Shown: positions 49,684 through 59,108, counted from the first letter of the stretch. The stretch: 64,000 bases of DNA from Tildeniella nuda ZEHNDER 1965/U140 (GCA_019358895.1 JAHHIG010000005.1:124001-188000); one strand, 5' to 3'. The notes: generated by a model not told the origin, from the letters alone. Program-made: numbers and translations.

Positions 49684-49725
49684 CCATTTGTGCGACAGAA
49701 CTGTTCAAATCCCGACATCTAAACC

Positions 49726-50907
49726 TCAGTTAATCGAAATTTGCGATCCCCAAGCATCTTGAGGGCGAAACACTTGATCAGCAGGAATGGGTGCGACAAA
49801 CTCGGTTAAGGTAAACGTGCCTGCTTCAATCCACTGCTTCAGCTCGATCGCCACTTGACGCGAAAGAAAGAGGCTGGCAAGTGGAGCAACCCTGACGCTT
49901 TTGCCGTCGATCGCAATCCGTCCTGACTTTAGTTGGGCGTAGCTGACCAGCCCAAAGGTTGGACGCACCCGACGAGGAATAGAGAAGTCAACGACTGGCG
50001 CGACCAAGTCTTGATCCTGAACCGTACACCGTGCGATCGCCTCTTCATGCAAAACTGGGAAGGGCACACCGACTCCCAGCATCAGCGACGGACCATAGCT
50101 TTTGAAGTAGCAGCCGCGTACCCACCGAGCATCCATCTGCTTTGCATCACCGATCAGCGCCAGAGTTGCCGCAGGACCGATCGGTGTGCGGTTGGGCAAT
50201 CGTCTTTGCAATGGGAAATGCTGGGTGCCCTCCCACGCGACATACCCGATGCCGCCACCTAGAAAAATGCGGGTGCCAATCCCCACGAGCTGTAGGTCTG
50301 GATCGTTCAATAAAGGAGCGATCGCACCAGGGTTAGAGTAAACGGCGTTGCCTAAGCGGGGCTGGAGTGGACCAAGATAAGTAAAGAGGGGGCGATCGCC
50401 CCCATTCACTCCAACAATAAAGTTCTGATAAAGATTACGTGGGTTGAACAAGTAAAACTGGTTGATGGTATCGCGCGTAATGGTGGTTTCAAACGAGCTG
50501 CGCGGGTAGCAATCGGTGACTTGCCCCAGCGCCCGTAGTTGAACAGATTTTCCCGCAACTAAGTCCTCAATGACATACCCACCGCCCTTCTCGCGCATTT
50601 CTTCGCCATCGGCAGCTTCTCCAGTTTGCGTCGCACCCAAGTAAAGATCAACCGCGCCAAACCCGGCATAGGCAGGCACACCATCGAGCCAGCATTGACG
50701 AATATTGATTGGCGGATCGGTGTGACCCAGATTGATGATTGCTCCAGACGATTCCATCGGTTCAAACGTACCAGTGGTAATCACGTCCACCGTTTTTGCC
50801 GCTTGCGTCACGCCAATCTCAGCCACCCGTGCTTTCAGCTCTTCCACCGTCCACACAACGGCACGTTGCTGGCTAATTTTGTCATTAATCTCGGCGATCG
50901 TTCGCAT
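49726..50907 (-). CDS. Homocysteine biosynthesis protein (DUF39 family)
   Basis: The 393-residue product matches the DUF39 family implicated, in methanogens and other anaerobes, in making homocysteine from aspartate semialdehyde with sulfide. Typical segments are TTGTFEPMESSGAIINLGHT, then DPPINIRQCWLDGVPAYAGFGAVDLYLGA-type sequence, RSSFETTITRDTINQF and IFLGGGIGYVAWEGTQH. Members in cyanobacteria lack a verified role. The sulfur-carrier gene near 3 kb could be functionally related, but that is inference. It is followed on the same strand by no close partner. Confidence 0.88.
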   Translation of the reverse strand: MRTIAEINDKISQQRAVVWTVEELKARVAEIGVTQAAKTVDVITTGTFEPMESSGAIINLGHTDPPINIRQCWLDGVPAYAGFGAVDLYLGATQTGEAADGEEMREKGGGYVIEDLVAGKSVQLRALGQVTDCYPRSSFETTITRDTINQFYLFNPRNLYQNFIVGVNGGDRPLFTYLGPLQPRLGNAVYSNPGAIAPLLNDPDLQLVGIGTRIFLGGGIGYVAWEGTQHFPLQRRLPNRTPIGPAATLALIGDAKQMDARWVRGCYFKSYGPSLMLGVGVPFPVLHEEAIARCTVQDQDLVAPVVDFSIPRRVRPTFGLVSYAQLKSGRIAIDGKSVRVAPLASLFLSRQVAIELKQWIEAGTFTLTEFVAPIPADQVFRPQDAWGSQISIN

Positions 50908-50948
50908 AGGGTCAACGTTGTCTTTTGCTACACCCTACACCCTACACC

Positions 50949-52298
50949 TCAAACTCTGTTCCTTGCGATGTTGGCTACGACTGGAGCACGACCGACCAGT
51001 CCTGTCATCAGCTGTAGGGCAAGGCGCTTGGCTGGCTGGACAGTGCGTAAAATCCATAGACCCATGCGACGCACGACAACTAGCGGCAGAACATTGTTCG
51101 AGAAGACGCGGTTGAGGGTATCAGTAAAGCCTAAAATCATGAGGTTCTCCAGCTTGCGCCAGCGTTCGTATGACTTCAGCACACGCCGATCGCCAATGTC
51201 TTTGCCTTGCTGGTGAGCCGTCTGGAGGATCTGTGCCAGCGCTGCTGCATCACGGATACCGAGGTTGACACCCTGCCCACCAACTGGATGACAGCAGTGT
51301 GCTGCGTCACCAATCAGCGCTAACCGAGGGAGCACATAGCGATCGCTCTGCATCAGCTGAACTGGAAACACGTAGCGTTCTCCAACCAGCGACAAGACAC
51401 CCATTTGATCGCCGTAGCGCTGTTTTAGTGCTGTGAGAAACGCCTCATCATCCAGAGCCATAATTGCCTCTGCTTCTGCTTTAGGAGCCGTCCAAACAAT
51501 GCGACAGAGATTGTTTGGCAAGGGCAGAATGGCAAAGGGACCATCAGGATGGAAGCGCTCGTAGGCAATGTTAGCGTGGGGCTTTTCTGGTTGGATGAAG
51601 GCGACCACGCAGGCTTGCCAGTACTGCCAACCGCGAGTGCGGATGCCTGCTTGCTGTCGGAGGGACGATCGCGAACCATCTGCCGCTACCAGTAAGCGTG
51701 TCCGAAGCGTCTTTGTCGCTCCAGCTTGCAGCACTTCTAGCGTCACACCCTCTGCGTCTGCGATCGTCTTCACCAAAGCCGCTGGACACAGGTACGTAAC
51801 ATTCGCACACTCGCTCTGAGCGTTTCGTAACGCCTCCAGCAACACGCGATGCTCTGCTACATAACCCAAGACTTCAGTGCCTAAGTCCTGTGGCACTAAC
51901 TGCACTATTGGCGTATGGTCTGCATCCGAAAGCTGGATTTGCGCGATCGGACTCACTCCAGAACGCATGTGTTGCCAGACATCTAGCCCATCAAAAATAC
52001 GGCTAGACAGCAAGTTGATGTGATAAGCCTGCCCTCTAGCCACTGCCTCAGACTGAGGTTTTGCCTCAAGCAGCGCCACCTGTAAACCAGAGTCTTTCAG
52101 CGCGCAAGCCAGGGTTGCACCCACTAGCCCGCCACCGACAATCACGACATCGTAGTCAATGTGTTTAACCGTTGGTTCCCACCGTTCTGCTGCGGGTGCT
52201 TGAGAGGCGCTCAATGGCACGGTCTTGTCTAGCTGCTCCAGCGTCATCTTAGGAAGGCTTTGTAAAGCGAGGTTAAGGGCTTCGTTACACTCCTTCAT
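50949..52298 (-). CDS. FAD-dependent hydroxylase, UbiH/UbiF/Coq6 type
   Basis: The product has about 449 residues from the ATG at 52298; a shorter start at 52247 is possible. The FAD-binding beta-alpha-beta is YDVVIVGGGLVGATLACAL, the DG motif is LVAADGSRSSLRQQAG, and the second FAD motif is LIGDAAHCCHPVGGQGVNLGIRDAA. These enzymes hydroxylate aromatic rings. In cyanobacteria, which make plastoquinone, the ring substrate is not established. It lies 41 bp upstream of the DUF39 gene on the same strand, a possible operon. Confidence 0.9.
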   Translation of the reverse strand: MKECNEALNLALQSLPKMTLEQLDKTVPLSASQAPAAERWEPTVKHIDYDVVIVGGGLVGATLACALKDSGLQVALLEAKPQSEAVARGQAYHINLLSSRIFDGLDVWQHMRSGVSPIAQIQLSDADHTPIVQLVPQDLGTEVLGYVAEHRVLLEALRNAQSECANVTYLCPAALVKTIADAEGVTLEVLQAGATKTLRTRLLVAADGSRSSLRQQAGIRTRGWQYWQACVVAFIQPEKPHANIAYERFHPDGPFAILPLPNNLCRIVWTAPKAEAEAIMALDDEAFLTALKQRYGDQMGVLSLVGERYVFPVQLMQSDRYVLPRLALIGDAAHCCHPVGGQGVNLGIRDAAALAQILQTAHQQGKDIGDRRVLKSYERWRKLENLMILGFTDTLNRVFSNNVLPLVVVRRMGLWILRTVQPAKRLALQLMTGLVGRAPVVANIARNRV

Positions 52299-52352
52299 TG
52301 TGGCGTGAATTATAACAGTGAGCAAGCTAACACCCAATGTCTAAAGCGACTC

Positions 52353-52703
52353 TCACTTCTGACCGCTAGTCGCGGGCTGCTTTTCTAATCTGGAGACGCG
52401 ATTTTCTAAAGCCGTGAGCCGATCCTTGGCTTCGATCGCCAGCACTGCCAGTCGATCAATGATCTGAGGATCAGATGGATCAGTCGGGCTGCGCGGGGCT
52501 TTGCTGGACAGACCGGGGCGAACAGTAGAAGGACTCTGCCGACTGAGTTGAGTGACCTGAGCGCGAAGTTGGTTGACTTGCGATCGCAGCTGAAAAATGT
52601 CAGCCTGTAAATTTGCTGCCGACTGAGCAGACGTAAGTCCCTGCAACAGCAGAACTGTCAAGATGGCGGTGGCAAGAATTAATCCCAAACGGCGTAACAT
52701 CAT
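52353..52703 (-). CDS. Small membrane-anchored coiled-coil protein
   Basis: The product has about 116 residues from the ATG at 52703. It has an N-terminal signal or anchor (LGLILATAILTVLLLQGL), a short coiled coil (LQADIFQLRSQVNQLRAQVT), a Pro/Ser linker and a second short coiled coil (RLTALENRVSRLEKQ). It resembles small cyanobacterial proteins of unknown function. It follows the next small gene by 5 bp, so the two are coupled. Confidence 0.6.
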   Translation of the reverse strand: MMLRRLGLILATAILTVLLLQGLTSAQSAANLQADIFQLRSQVNQLRAQVTQLSRQSPSTVRPGLSSKAPRSPTDPSDPQIIDRLAVLAIEAKDRLTALENRVSRLEKQPATSGQK

Positions 52704-52708
52704 CAATC

Positions 52709-52873
52709 TCAGGTCGTTTCGTGACCAAACAAACTACGAATGAATGTCCAAAACGTCCAAACAAACACAGAAATGAGGGTAAACAGCATCAGTATTGCCA
52801 GCGCTGAGAAGGGAGACACGATCGCCAGCAATAGCAATACAAGCAATAGCAGTGTCCAAAGTGGGCTTTTCAT
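52709..52873 (-). CDS. Small two-helix membrane protein
   Basis: The 54-residue product is almost entirely hydrophobic (two close helices, LWTLLLLVLLLLAIVSPFSA, then LAILMLFTLISVFVWTFW) with a polar tail. An AAGGCAAG site precedes the ATG at 52873, and the coiled-coil gene starts 5 bp after its stop. Function is unknown. Confidence 0.55.
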   Translation of the reverse strand: MKSPLWTLLLLVLLLLAIVSPFSALAILMLFTLISVFVWTFWTFIRSLFGHETT

Positions 52874-52971
52874 CTTGCCTTGTTCAGTTAATCGTTCCAC
52901 GTCATCTTAACGAGCAATGCTGTACCAACCCTCTAGCGCTAGCAGGATAACCGAACTGTGCGCTGAACTGC

Positions 52972-53103
52972 TTACTTAGCGGTGCTTGCATCAGTAACGG
53001 TCAAATCGTTGACTAGCGTAGGGTAGGGCAGTGTTGCCGCAACCAAGCCAACGACTGCAAAGCAAATTAGTGTGGGTAGAAGCCTGGGTTTAGATAGTTT
53101 CAT
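52972..53103 (-). CDS. Possible small exported or membrane peptide
   Basis: The frame of 43 codons from the ATG at 53103 encodes a charged start, one hydrophobic helix (LLPTLICFAVVGLVAATL) and a short tail ending ASTAK. This could be a real small membrane protein. No homologue is recalled, and the upstream extension to 53184 is not supported. Confidence 0.4.
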   Translation of the reverse strand: MKLSKPRLLPTLICFAVVGLVAATLPYPTLVNDLTVTDASTAK

Positions 53104-53401
53104 AATAGCGATGGGAAAAAACGAGCAAAACGTCACGGTCTGTAATGATCGACAGTCAGCTTCAAACTGTTCATAGACACACAACTACATACGCTTCAAT
53201 TTGAGCTTCAGATCTTAAATTCCAGATCTCAGAAGCAAGACCGCAGATACATTCCAGACAAGGAGCTTCAAACTATGAACATCATTTAGAGTGTCTGCCT
53301 GTTCCGCAGATAAAACCAGACTCCTTGTGACGGTTTGTTAAACGATCGTAACATTCTTTTACAGACACCTTCATCAGTGGAGCGACCACAAGGACAACAG
53401 G

Positions 53402-54565
53402 CTACAAAACTGCCTTCAGCCCTTGTACCAATCGCTCAATGCCTGCGATCGCCGTTTCTGGCTGAAGGGAACCGTAGGCAACGCGCAGATGGCAGCCGTC
53501 TTTCAGCCCAAACGTTGTACCCGGAATTGCTGCCACTTTATGTTCTCGAATCAGCCGTTCTACCAGTTCTAGAGCGCTGAGTTTCGTCTGAACGTTGAGC
53601 AACACGTATAAGGCACCATTGCTCGGTGGAACCGTGCAGCGATCGCGGACAGCCAGCAATTGATGGAGCAGTTGTTGACGCACTGCCGCGATCGCGCCCA
53701 ATTTTTCTTTGCAATAACCCACGCCAGCTTGCAATGCCCCGATCGCGGCATACTGAGAAATCACAGCCGGACAAATCACGTTCGTATCCTGAATTTTCAT
53801 CACCGCTGCCAGAAGGTGCGCTGGTATGACCATGTAACCAATGCGCCAACTGGCAAAGCCATACGCCTTTGAGAGTGAATAGAGCGAAATGGTGTGTCCG
53901 CTGCTGTCGGCGATCGACCCTGGTGAGAAGTGCTGGGCACCGTCGTAAGTAAAGTACTCGTATGCCTCATCAGTGATGTGATAGATGCCACGATCGCGGC
54001 AAAGATTGTTCACTTGCCTCAAAGCCGCTTCTGAGTAAACAACGCCAGTGGGATTATTGGGGGAAATGGTGACAATCGCCCGTGTACAGTCAGTGATTGA
54101 CTGCGCGATCGCCTCCGGGCGTAACTGATACTGCTCATCGGTTGCCACCAGCACGGGACGACAGCCTGCGATCGTGACTGCCATCTCGTGATTGAAGTAG
54201 TAAGGCGTTTGCAGGATGATTTCATCGCCAGGACTGGTAAGCGCCAGCACTGCATTCAGAAAGCCCATGTTGCTACCAGCAGTGACGACAATTTGACGCT
54301 GTGCGTCGATCGTCGTCCCATTTTCGGCTTTTAGCTTGACAGCAATTTGCTCAACCAGTGGTGCAATGCCCTCGACTGCCTGATACTTATGATGGTCTGG
54401 ATCTGCTAGAAACGCCGTAATTTGAGCGATCGCTTCGGGTGGCGGTGGATAATACACGACACCTTGCCCCAATGAAATGGTTCCTGGATGCTGCTGAATC
54501 AGGGCAGCGACCGTTGGTATGATAGGCGACTGCACGCTGGACATGCGGGATGGTTGATTGGTCAC
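53402..54565 (-). CDS. Class I/II PLP aminotransferase
   Basis: The 387-residue fold type I aminotransferase has a GTG start at 54565, and an ATG at 54544 is an alternative. The PLP lysine lies in SLYSLSKAYGFASWRIGY. SPNNPTGVVYSEAAL and ITDEAYEYFTYDGA carry the Asn and Asp that hold the cofactor. The aspartate/alanine/aromatic family cannot be narrowed. It is a single gene. Confidence 0.91.
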   Translation of the reverse strand: MTNQPSRMSSVQSPIIPTVAALIQQHPGTISLGQGVVYYPPPPEAIAQITAFLADPDHHKYQAVEGIAPLVEQIAVKLKAENGTTIDAQRQIVVTAGSNMGFLNAVLALTSPGDEIILQTPYYFNHEMAVTIAGCRPVLVATDEQYQLRPEAIAQSITDCTRAIVTISPNNPTGVVYSEAALRQVNNLCRDRGIYHITDEAYEYFTYDGAQHFSPGSIADSSGHTISLYSLSKAYGFASWRIGYMVIPAHLLAAVMKIQDTNVICPAVISQYAAIGALQAGVGYCKEKLGAIAAVRQQLLHQLLAVRDRCTVPPSNGALYVLLNVQTKLSALELVERLIREHKVAAIPGTTFGLKDGCHLRVAYGSLQPETAIAGIERLVQGLKAVL

Positions 54566-54672
54566 TCAGGTTTGCTGTTGCTTTTTTGGGTTACCTTCTT
54601 AGCTTAAAGTGAACGTCACAGACCTTTGTTTCAGTCTTGAACAGAACTTACGCACTTGAAGCTCGAAACCTC

Positions 54673-54741
54673 GATCCCCCCTTTCCCCCTTAAAAAGAGG
54701 GGAATTCTGAAAGCCCCCTTTTTAAGGGGGTGAGGGGGATC
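54673..54741. repeat. Palindromic element bounded by GATCCCCC / GGGGGATC
   Basis: Nested inverted repeats (GATCCCCC outer, then CCCCCTTAAAAA / TTTTTAAGGGGG inner) form a strong stem-loop in the gap between two divergent genes. This repeat family is common in cyanobacteria. Confidence 0.87.
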
Positions 54742-54812
54742 TCTTCTGTGTAAGTCTTGTTAAGCTGTGCTGCCAGGTTAACGCTAGTTAGATTACCCGT
54801 TGGTAGAAGCCA

Positions 54813-55520
54813 ATGCCGATTCGATCGTACAAAGCTGCTTTATGGATTGCCCTTGCCGTCTTTGTGCTGGCAGTGATTTGCCTGTACACGCCAGTCAACT
54901 TGCTGTTTAACCAGGCGTTTCTGGTGATGGAACTCAATGGACTGGGCAACTACGCCGCATTGATGTTTGTGCTGTGCTTTGCGATCGCCACCACCTTTGG
55001 CTTTCCTGGAAATGTAGCGACGATCGCGGGTGGTGCAGTTTTTGGCTTGTACTGGGGCACGCTGTGGTCGCTGATTGGTGCCACGTTGGGAGCGATCGGT
55101 GCTTTTTTGTTGACGCGGTATCTCGTTTACGATTGGGCAACACGGCGCTTTGGACAGCAGGCACTGTTTCAGCGCATCAATCAGGCGATCGTGCACAAGC
55201 CCATGAATTTTATGCTGGCGGTGCGCTTTACGCCCTTGTCTCCCTTCAGTCTGGTCAATTTTCTGTTTGGTCTCACGCCTGTCGATTTCAAGACGTATAC
55301 GATCGGTACATTTGTGGGCATCATGCCGCTGACGATCGCCTATACATGGCTGGGTGTGACGGGCAAACAGGCGCTCAGCGGCGGTGATCACTTACCGTTC
55401 TTCTTGGCGTTGGGAGCATTGACCGTGCTCTCGCTGTTGCCGCTACTGGTGCGACAAAAACCTGTGGTGGTGCAAGCCACGAGTCCTACCCACAGAGTGC
55501 GTCGGCGCTTATTTAAGTAG
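54813..55520 (+). CDS. TVP38/TMEM64-family (VTT domain) membrane protein
   Basis: The 235-residue product has about six hydrophobic segments. The VTT/DedA-like core is FPGNVATIAGGAVFGLYWGT, then GAIGAFLLTRYL and RFTPLSPFSLVNFLFGLTP. Family members act in lipid scrambling or membrane homeostasis, and the exact cyanobacterial role is unknown. It is a single gene followed by a structured repeat. Confidence 0.88.
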   Translation: MPIRSYKAALWIALAVFVLAVICLYTPVNLLFNQAFLVMELNGLGNYAALMFVLCFAIATTFGFPGNVATIAGGAVFGLYWGTLWSLIGATLGAIGAFLLTRYLVYDWATRRFGQQALFQRINQAIVHKPMNFMLAVRFTPLSPFSLVNFLFGLTPVDFKTYTIGTFVGIMPLTIAYTWLGVTGKQALSGGDHLPFFLALGALTVLSLLPLLVRQKPVVVQATSPTHRVRRRLFK

Positions 55521-56331
55521 CGTAGAACGTTAAACGTTAGGGAGTCAGGAATGACGAATTTGGTTGACTGTCACATCTTTCAGCCGTTACCTGCCCCACC
55601 CTGTGCTGGAAGTGCGGGCTAACAGAACGAAGTCCTCTCAAGAGGACTGCAAAGGTTTTTTAACCCGTTTCAACGGGTTTCCTGCCGTTAGCCCGGGTTT
55701 TAATCATGGGCGGATGGCAGCTAAGCAAGCAGCCTTTCAGGACTTTTGTCAGTCAATCAGGGAAAAGACTGTCGTGGGAAAGATTCTATAACGTTATTAC
55801 ATCTGTGGAACTTAAAATCGTGTTTCTCAGCCGCTGGATTTTCTTAAAAAAAGAGATAACGAATCTAGCCAAAAATCCGCTAAGTCATCACAGTCTGTCG
55901 AAGCATTTCACTTGCAGTCTTCACCGAGTGTTTGCCTTTGATTTAACGATTCGGTATTTAATCAGTCTGTAAACCTCACCGAAGGCAATCTGACAACTGA
56001 GAGGCAGTCGGAAGACAGAAGACAGAATCTCAGATGGTTTTCAGACTGCGTTAGCACCTTCGTAGACCACGGTATGTCTGCTGTGCCAATGGGCGCGATC
56101 GCTAAATGTTGGTGTATAAGAATCAGGACTGTTTGATCAATTGGGCTATTACCGAAATTCAGTTCAGACCAATCTGCTTACACGAAAACCGGAAGAATAA
56201 AGCAAAAGATTAATAGTAAAAACCGCAAAAAAAATATTGTTAGGTTTGAGGGATTTAAGGCTATATTTTCTATAGCGCCAGATTACTGGTTTGACCCTAC
56301 TTCATCACCCTGGAGTTCTCAGGATAGAGAG
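55521..56331. other. Long intergenic region upstream of cyAbrB
   Basis: The 811 bp contain the cloverleaf-type repeat at 55615-55696 and otherwise no gene. Two short plus-strand frames in it have no recognisable features. The cyAbrB promoter and an A-rich tract near 56225-56240 lie at its end. Confidence 0.4.
55615..55696. repeat. Cloverleaf-forming repeat element
   Basis: An outer stem CGGGCTAAC / GTTAGCCCG (55615-55623 and 55688-55696) encloses two perfect hairpins, AGTCCTCT-ca-AGAGGACT (55632-55649) and AACCCGTT-tc-AACGGGTT (55663-55680). It lies 94 bp after the VTT gene and may be transcribed with it. Confidence 0.9.
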
Positions 56332-56736
56332 ATGACTGATACTGCAACGACTCCACTGACTGGAAAAGCATTACTTCAAAAAGTAAAAGAACTTTCGCAC
56401 TTGCCGCGCCGAGAAACAGCAAAGCGCTGCGGGTACTACACAGTAACGAAAAACAACCAGACCCGCGTTAATTTGACCGATTTTTATGACGCTGTACTGG
56501 GTGCTAGAGGCATTCCCTTAAGCCCTGAAGGAACGAAGGATGGTCGTGGTCGAGAGCCAACCTATCGAGTGAGCGTTCACAAAAATGGTCAAATTGTCAT
56601 TGGTGCCGCCTACACGCAAGCGATGGGCTTAAAGCCTGGGGATGAGTTTGAGATTAAGCTTGGCTACAAGCACATTCATCTCATTCAGTTGGATGCTGGC
56701 AAGGGCGAGAGCAACGGTTCTCATGCCGAAGCTTAG
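56332..56736 (+). CDS. cyAbrB family transcriptional regulator
   Basis: The 134-residue cyanobacterium-type AbrB protein has a conserved N-terminal region (LTGKALLQKVKELSHLPRRE, then TAKRCGYYTVTKNNQTRVNL). It is followed by the SpoVT/AbrB-like DNA-binding region in the C-terminal half (PTYRVSVHKNGQIVIGAAYT, then GLKPGDEFEIKLGYKHIHLI). These are global regulators of carbon and nitrogen balance, cell division and, in some species, heterocyst and hydrogenase genes. Which of the two usual clades it belongs to was not decided. CTCAGGATAGAGAG precedes the ATG. Confidence 0.93.
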   Translation: MTDTATTPLTGKALLQKVKELSHLPRRETAKRCGYYTVTKNNQTRVNLTDFYDAVLGARGIPLSPEGTKDGRGREPTYRVSVHKNGQIVIGAAYTQAMGLKPGDEFEIKLGYKHIHLIQLDAGKGESNGSHAEA

Positions 56737-57199
56737 TTAAACCTGGAAGCTTTCTAGTTGCTCGATAAACGGAATTATTGGATTCGCTCTGAAAAATTAG
56801 TGCGTTGACATTTTTTGGCATAAGCCCAAGTACCCTACTAGCCAATGCATTGGCAGGTGTTAGGCAGCTATGTCTTCCCCTGACGAGCAATCAGGAATTT
56901 TTGGGTTGTATGTGTAGTAAATTTTTGTCTCTTAGGGCATTGTTTTTGTACATTCTCTGGATCAACAGAGCGAGAAACTCCATCGATCCAGAGAATTGTT
57001 ATGATTTATAGTGCTTACAGCGCTGGTTGCCTGTTAGGAACTCATAATTGGACGGTTTTGCTGTCTAAACTATGCGTTTTAGCGAGCTGTTTGAGTCAGT
57101 CTGCTCACACTTGATCTCGATCTTTTCAAGGGTTTAGATTCAAGGATTTAGAACATCTGGCTGCGATAGCCTTGCGGTTGTGCCTGCTTGCAGATTCTT
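56737..57199. other. Intergenic region after cyAbrB with a 12-bp inverted repeat
   Basis: No gene was recognised. ATTCTCTGGATC / GATCCAGAGAAT (56952-56963 and 56985-56996) form a perfect stem around 21 bases, with no T run. Confidence 0.45.
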
Positions 57200-58036
57200 A
57201 TGATCTCAGAACGCCTGCATGTTTTCATGGAATTCATCGCCAGCAGTTCATCGGTGGTGAAGGTCATCGTCTTCTTTCTAGCGTGGCTAATGGTCTGGCT
57301 ACCAGTGGCGCTCCCCTTAGCGATCGCCCTCCAATGGCACCCATCAAAACCGCTGGCGATCGGTCAGAAAATCCCGCTCGTTTTATCACTTTATGCATTA
57401 GCACCACTGGTTTTGTGGGGTTTTGCTCAAATTGAAGGAAAGGCATTTGCGACGTATGGCTTAACGCTGAGTCGCTCAACGTTCATCTCGCTTTTGTCAG
57501 GGCTTGCATTGGGCGTTTTAGGCATTGGGCTACTCTTTACCCTCGAACGTTGGGCAGGCTGGATTGAGTTAAATCAGGCTAACCAGCGTCAGTTTTTTGC
57601 GGCTCTACTGCCAACCTTAGCGATCGGGCTAGTCGTTAGCCTGGTTGAGGAGCTAGTCTTTCGCGGTTTTTTGCTCAATCAATTACAGCATGACTATGCC
57701 ACCTGGATTGCGGCGGCTGGCTCAAGTCTTATTTTTGCTTTGCTGCATCTAGTCTGGGAAGGCACTGAGATTTCGCCCCAACTACCTGGGCTTTGGCTCA
57801 TGGGGATCGTCCTGGTCATCGCACGTCGGGCAGATGGCGGCAGCCTCGGACTTGCGTGTGGTCTTCACGCTGGTTGGGTATGGGGCATCGCCAGCCTGGA
57901 TACCGCTCAACTGATTCATTACACCGATCGTGGCTCTGAATGGATGACCGGACTAAAAAAGCAGCCGCTTGCGGGTGGCATGGGGCTGCTTCTGATGGGA
58001 GCAACAGGGGTTGTGCTCTGGATAGCAGGCAATTAA
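57200..58036 (+). CDS. CPBP-family intramembrane metalloprotease-like protein
   Basis: The product has about 278 residues from the ATG at 57200; the TTG at 57188 is less likely. It has six to eight membrane helices. The Rce1/CaaX signature is complete: Glu150-Glu151 in VEELVFRGFLL, His in FALLHLVWEG, and HAGWVWG. In cyanobacteria such proteins are of unknown substrate. It is convergent with the next gene, with a 16-bp gap. Confidence 0.9.
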   Translation: MISERLHVFMEFIASSSSVVKVIVFFLAWLMVWLPVALPLAIALQWHPSKPLAIGQKIPLVLSLYALAPLVLWGFAQIEGKAFATYGLTLSRSTFISLLSGLALGVLGIGLLFTLERWAGWIELNQANQRQFFAALLPTLAIGLVVSLVEELVFRGFLLNQLQHDYATWIAAAGSSLIFALLHLVWEGTEISPQLPGLWLMGIVLVIARRADGGSLGLACGLHAGWVWGIASLDTAQLIHYTDRGSEWMTGLKKQPLAGGMGLLLMGATGVVLWIAGN

Positions 58037-58052
58037 TAAGTGCCCGTCGCCT

Positions 58053-58775
58053 TTAGCAATACGATGAGATGTCTGCGCCGCAATCGTCTGCCAAGTACGA
58101 CAAGGCTCGAAAGCGCAAGCCGACGAGTTGATCGTAGAGGGGGTTGAGCTTGCACAGCGGTGGAATGTGCGCGATCGTGCGACCAAAGAGATTGATGTCG
58201 CGCTCAAATGGGCACTGAGATGGGATCATCTTACAAAGAAAATGTGCAATCTTAGGGTCTTGCACGTCCATTTTATCCAGCCAATCCCGCACTGGTTGCA
58301 GCACTGTGGGCTGGGGTTGCAGATTAACGTAAGAGTGCATCGGTCGTTCAACGCTAGACACAAGCATCGGCTGAACAGGTTGCTCAGACTCAGGCTTGGT
58401 CTCTGGCTCATAAAGCCTGGTGCGTAAGACTTCCAATACTTCTGTCTTAAGTCCGAGCGATTGGCAGTAGCAAAAGAGTATCTCGTCTTCAGAGGACGAG
58501 TAAACGCCGTCAGCAATGGCTACCATCACAGCCATCCTCATGAAATTTTCGGCTAGAGCAGAATTGTGTTCAAATGCCGCTGCAAGTTCAGCGGGTGAAA
58601 CAGGCTCTAATGCCGTTGAGGTTTCGGTGGCAGTTAGTTCCTGATTGATGAGTGAAGTAATCAGATGTTGCTCCTCTGGATCGAAATGACCATCAGCCCA
58701 AGCGATTGTTAAAAGCCCGCGTAGCCAGACAGATAGCTGCTGGCTGGTATAGGAAGATTGAAGCGTACTAGTCAT
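58053..58775 (-). CDS. TerB-like domain fused to Mo-dependent nitrogenase C-terminal domain
   Basis: The product has about 240 residues; the start is chosen at 58775 (MTSTLQSSY), though ATGs at 58787 and 58790 are possible. The N-terminal half resembles the TerB-type helical domain (LRGLLTIAWADGHFDPEEQH, then SLADGVYSSSEDEI-like). The C-terminal 90 residues match the domain called Mo-dependent nitrogenase C-terminal (DPKIAHFLCKMIPSQCPFER, PPLCKLNPLYDQLVGLRFRA, LSYLADDCG). The domain occurs in proteins of non-fixing cyanobacteria too. No nif gene is in this window. Confidence 0.82.
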   Translation of the reverse strand: MTSTLQSSYTSQQLSVWLRGLLTIAWADGHFDPEEQHLITSLINQELTATETSTALEPVSPAELAAAFEHNSALAENFMRMAVMVAIADGVYSSSEDEILFCYCQSLGLKTEVLEVLRTRLYEPETKPESEQPVQPMLVSSVERPMHSYVNLQPQPTVLQPVRDWLDKMDVQDPKIAHFLCKMIPSQCPFERDINLFGRTIAHIPPLCKLNPLYDQLVGLRFRALSYLADDCGADISSYC

Positions 58776-58998
58776 GCTCGTTATCATCATTGCGACTAGA
58801 TTCCGCATTGATTCTAGCTCGTTCTTTACTGAGAGTGGGTGTAGTCTAGATAACCAAACGCCTGAAATGCCTTCTCTAAGCCTTGAGCGAATGTGTCTTC
58901 TGCTAGCAGACCACTTGCCACGATCGCATCCCGCAAGCAGCAAAGCCGATTTTATGATAGTTAGCCTATACGTTAGAACCGTTCTTTACCCGTCTATA

Positions 58999-59038
58999 GT
59001 GATGAGGGGACAGAAAAAGTGATGAGGGGACAGAAAAA
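58999..59038. repeat. Perfect 20-bp tandem duplication upstream of tatA
   Basis: GTGATGAGGGGACAGAAAAA occurs twice without a break, 71-110 bp before the tatA start. It may lie in the promoter or leader. Confidence 0.95.
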
Positions 59039-59108
59039 AGTTAACGTTTGCAATCCAACGTCCCCTCTCTGACCTCATCGCCCAATGTTTAGCTCATAGG
59101 AGACAGGT

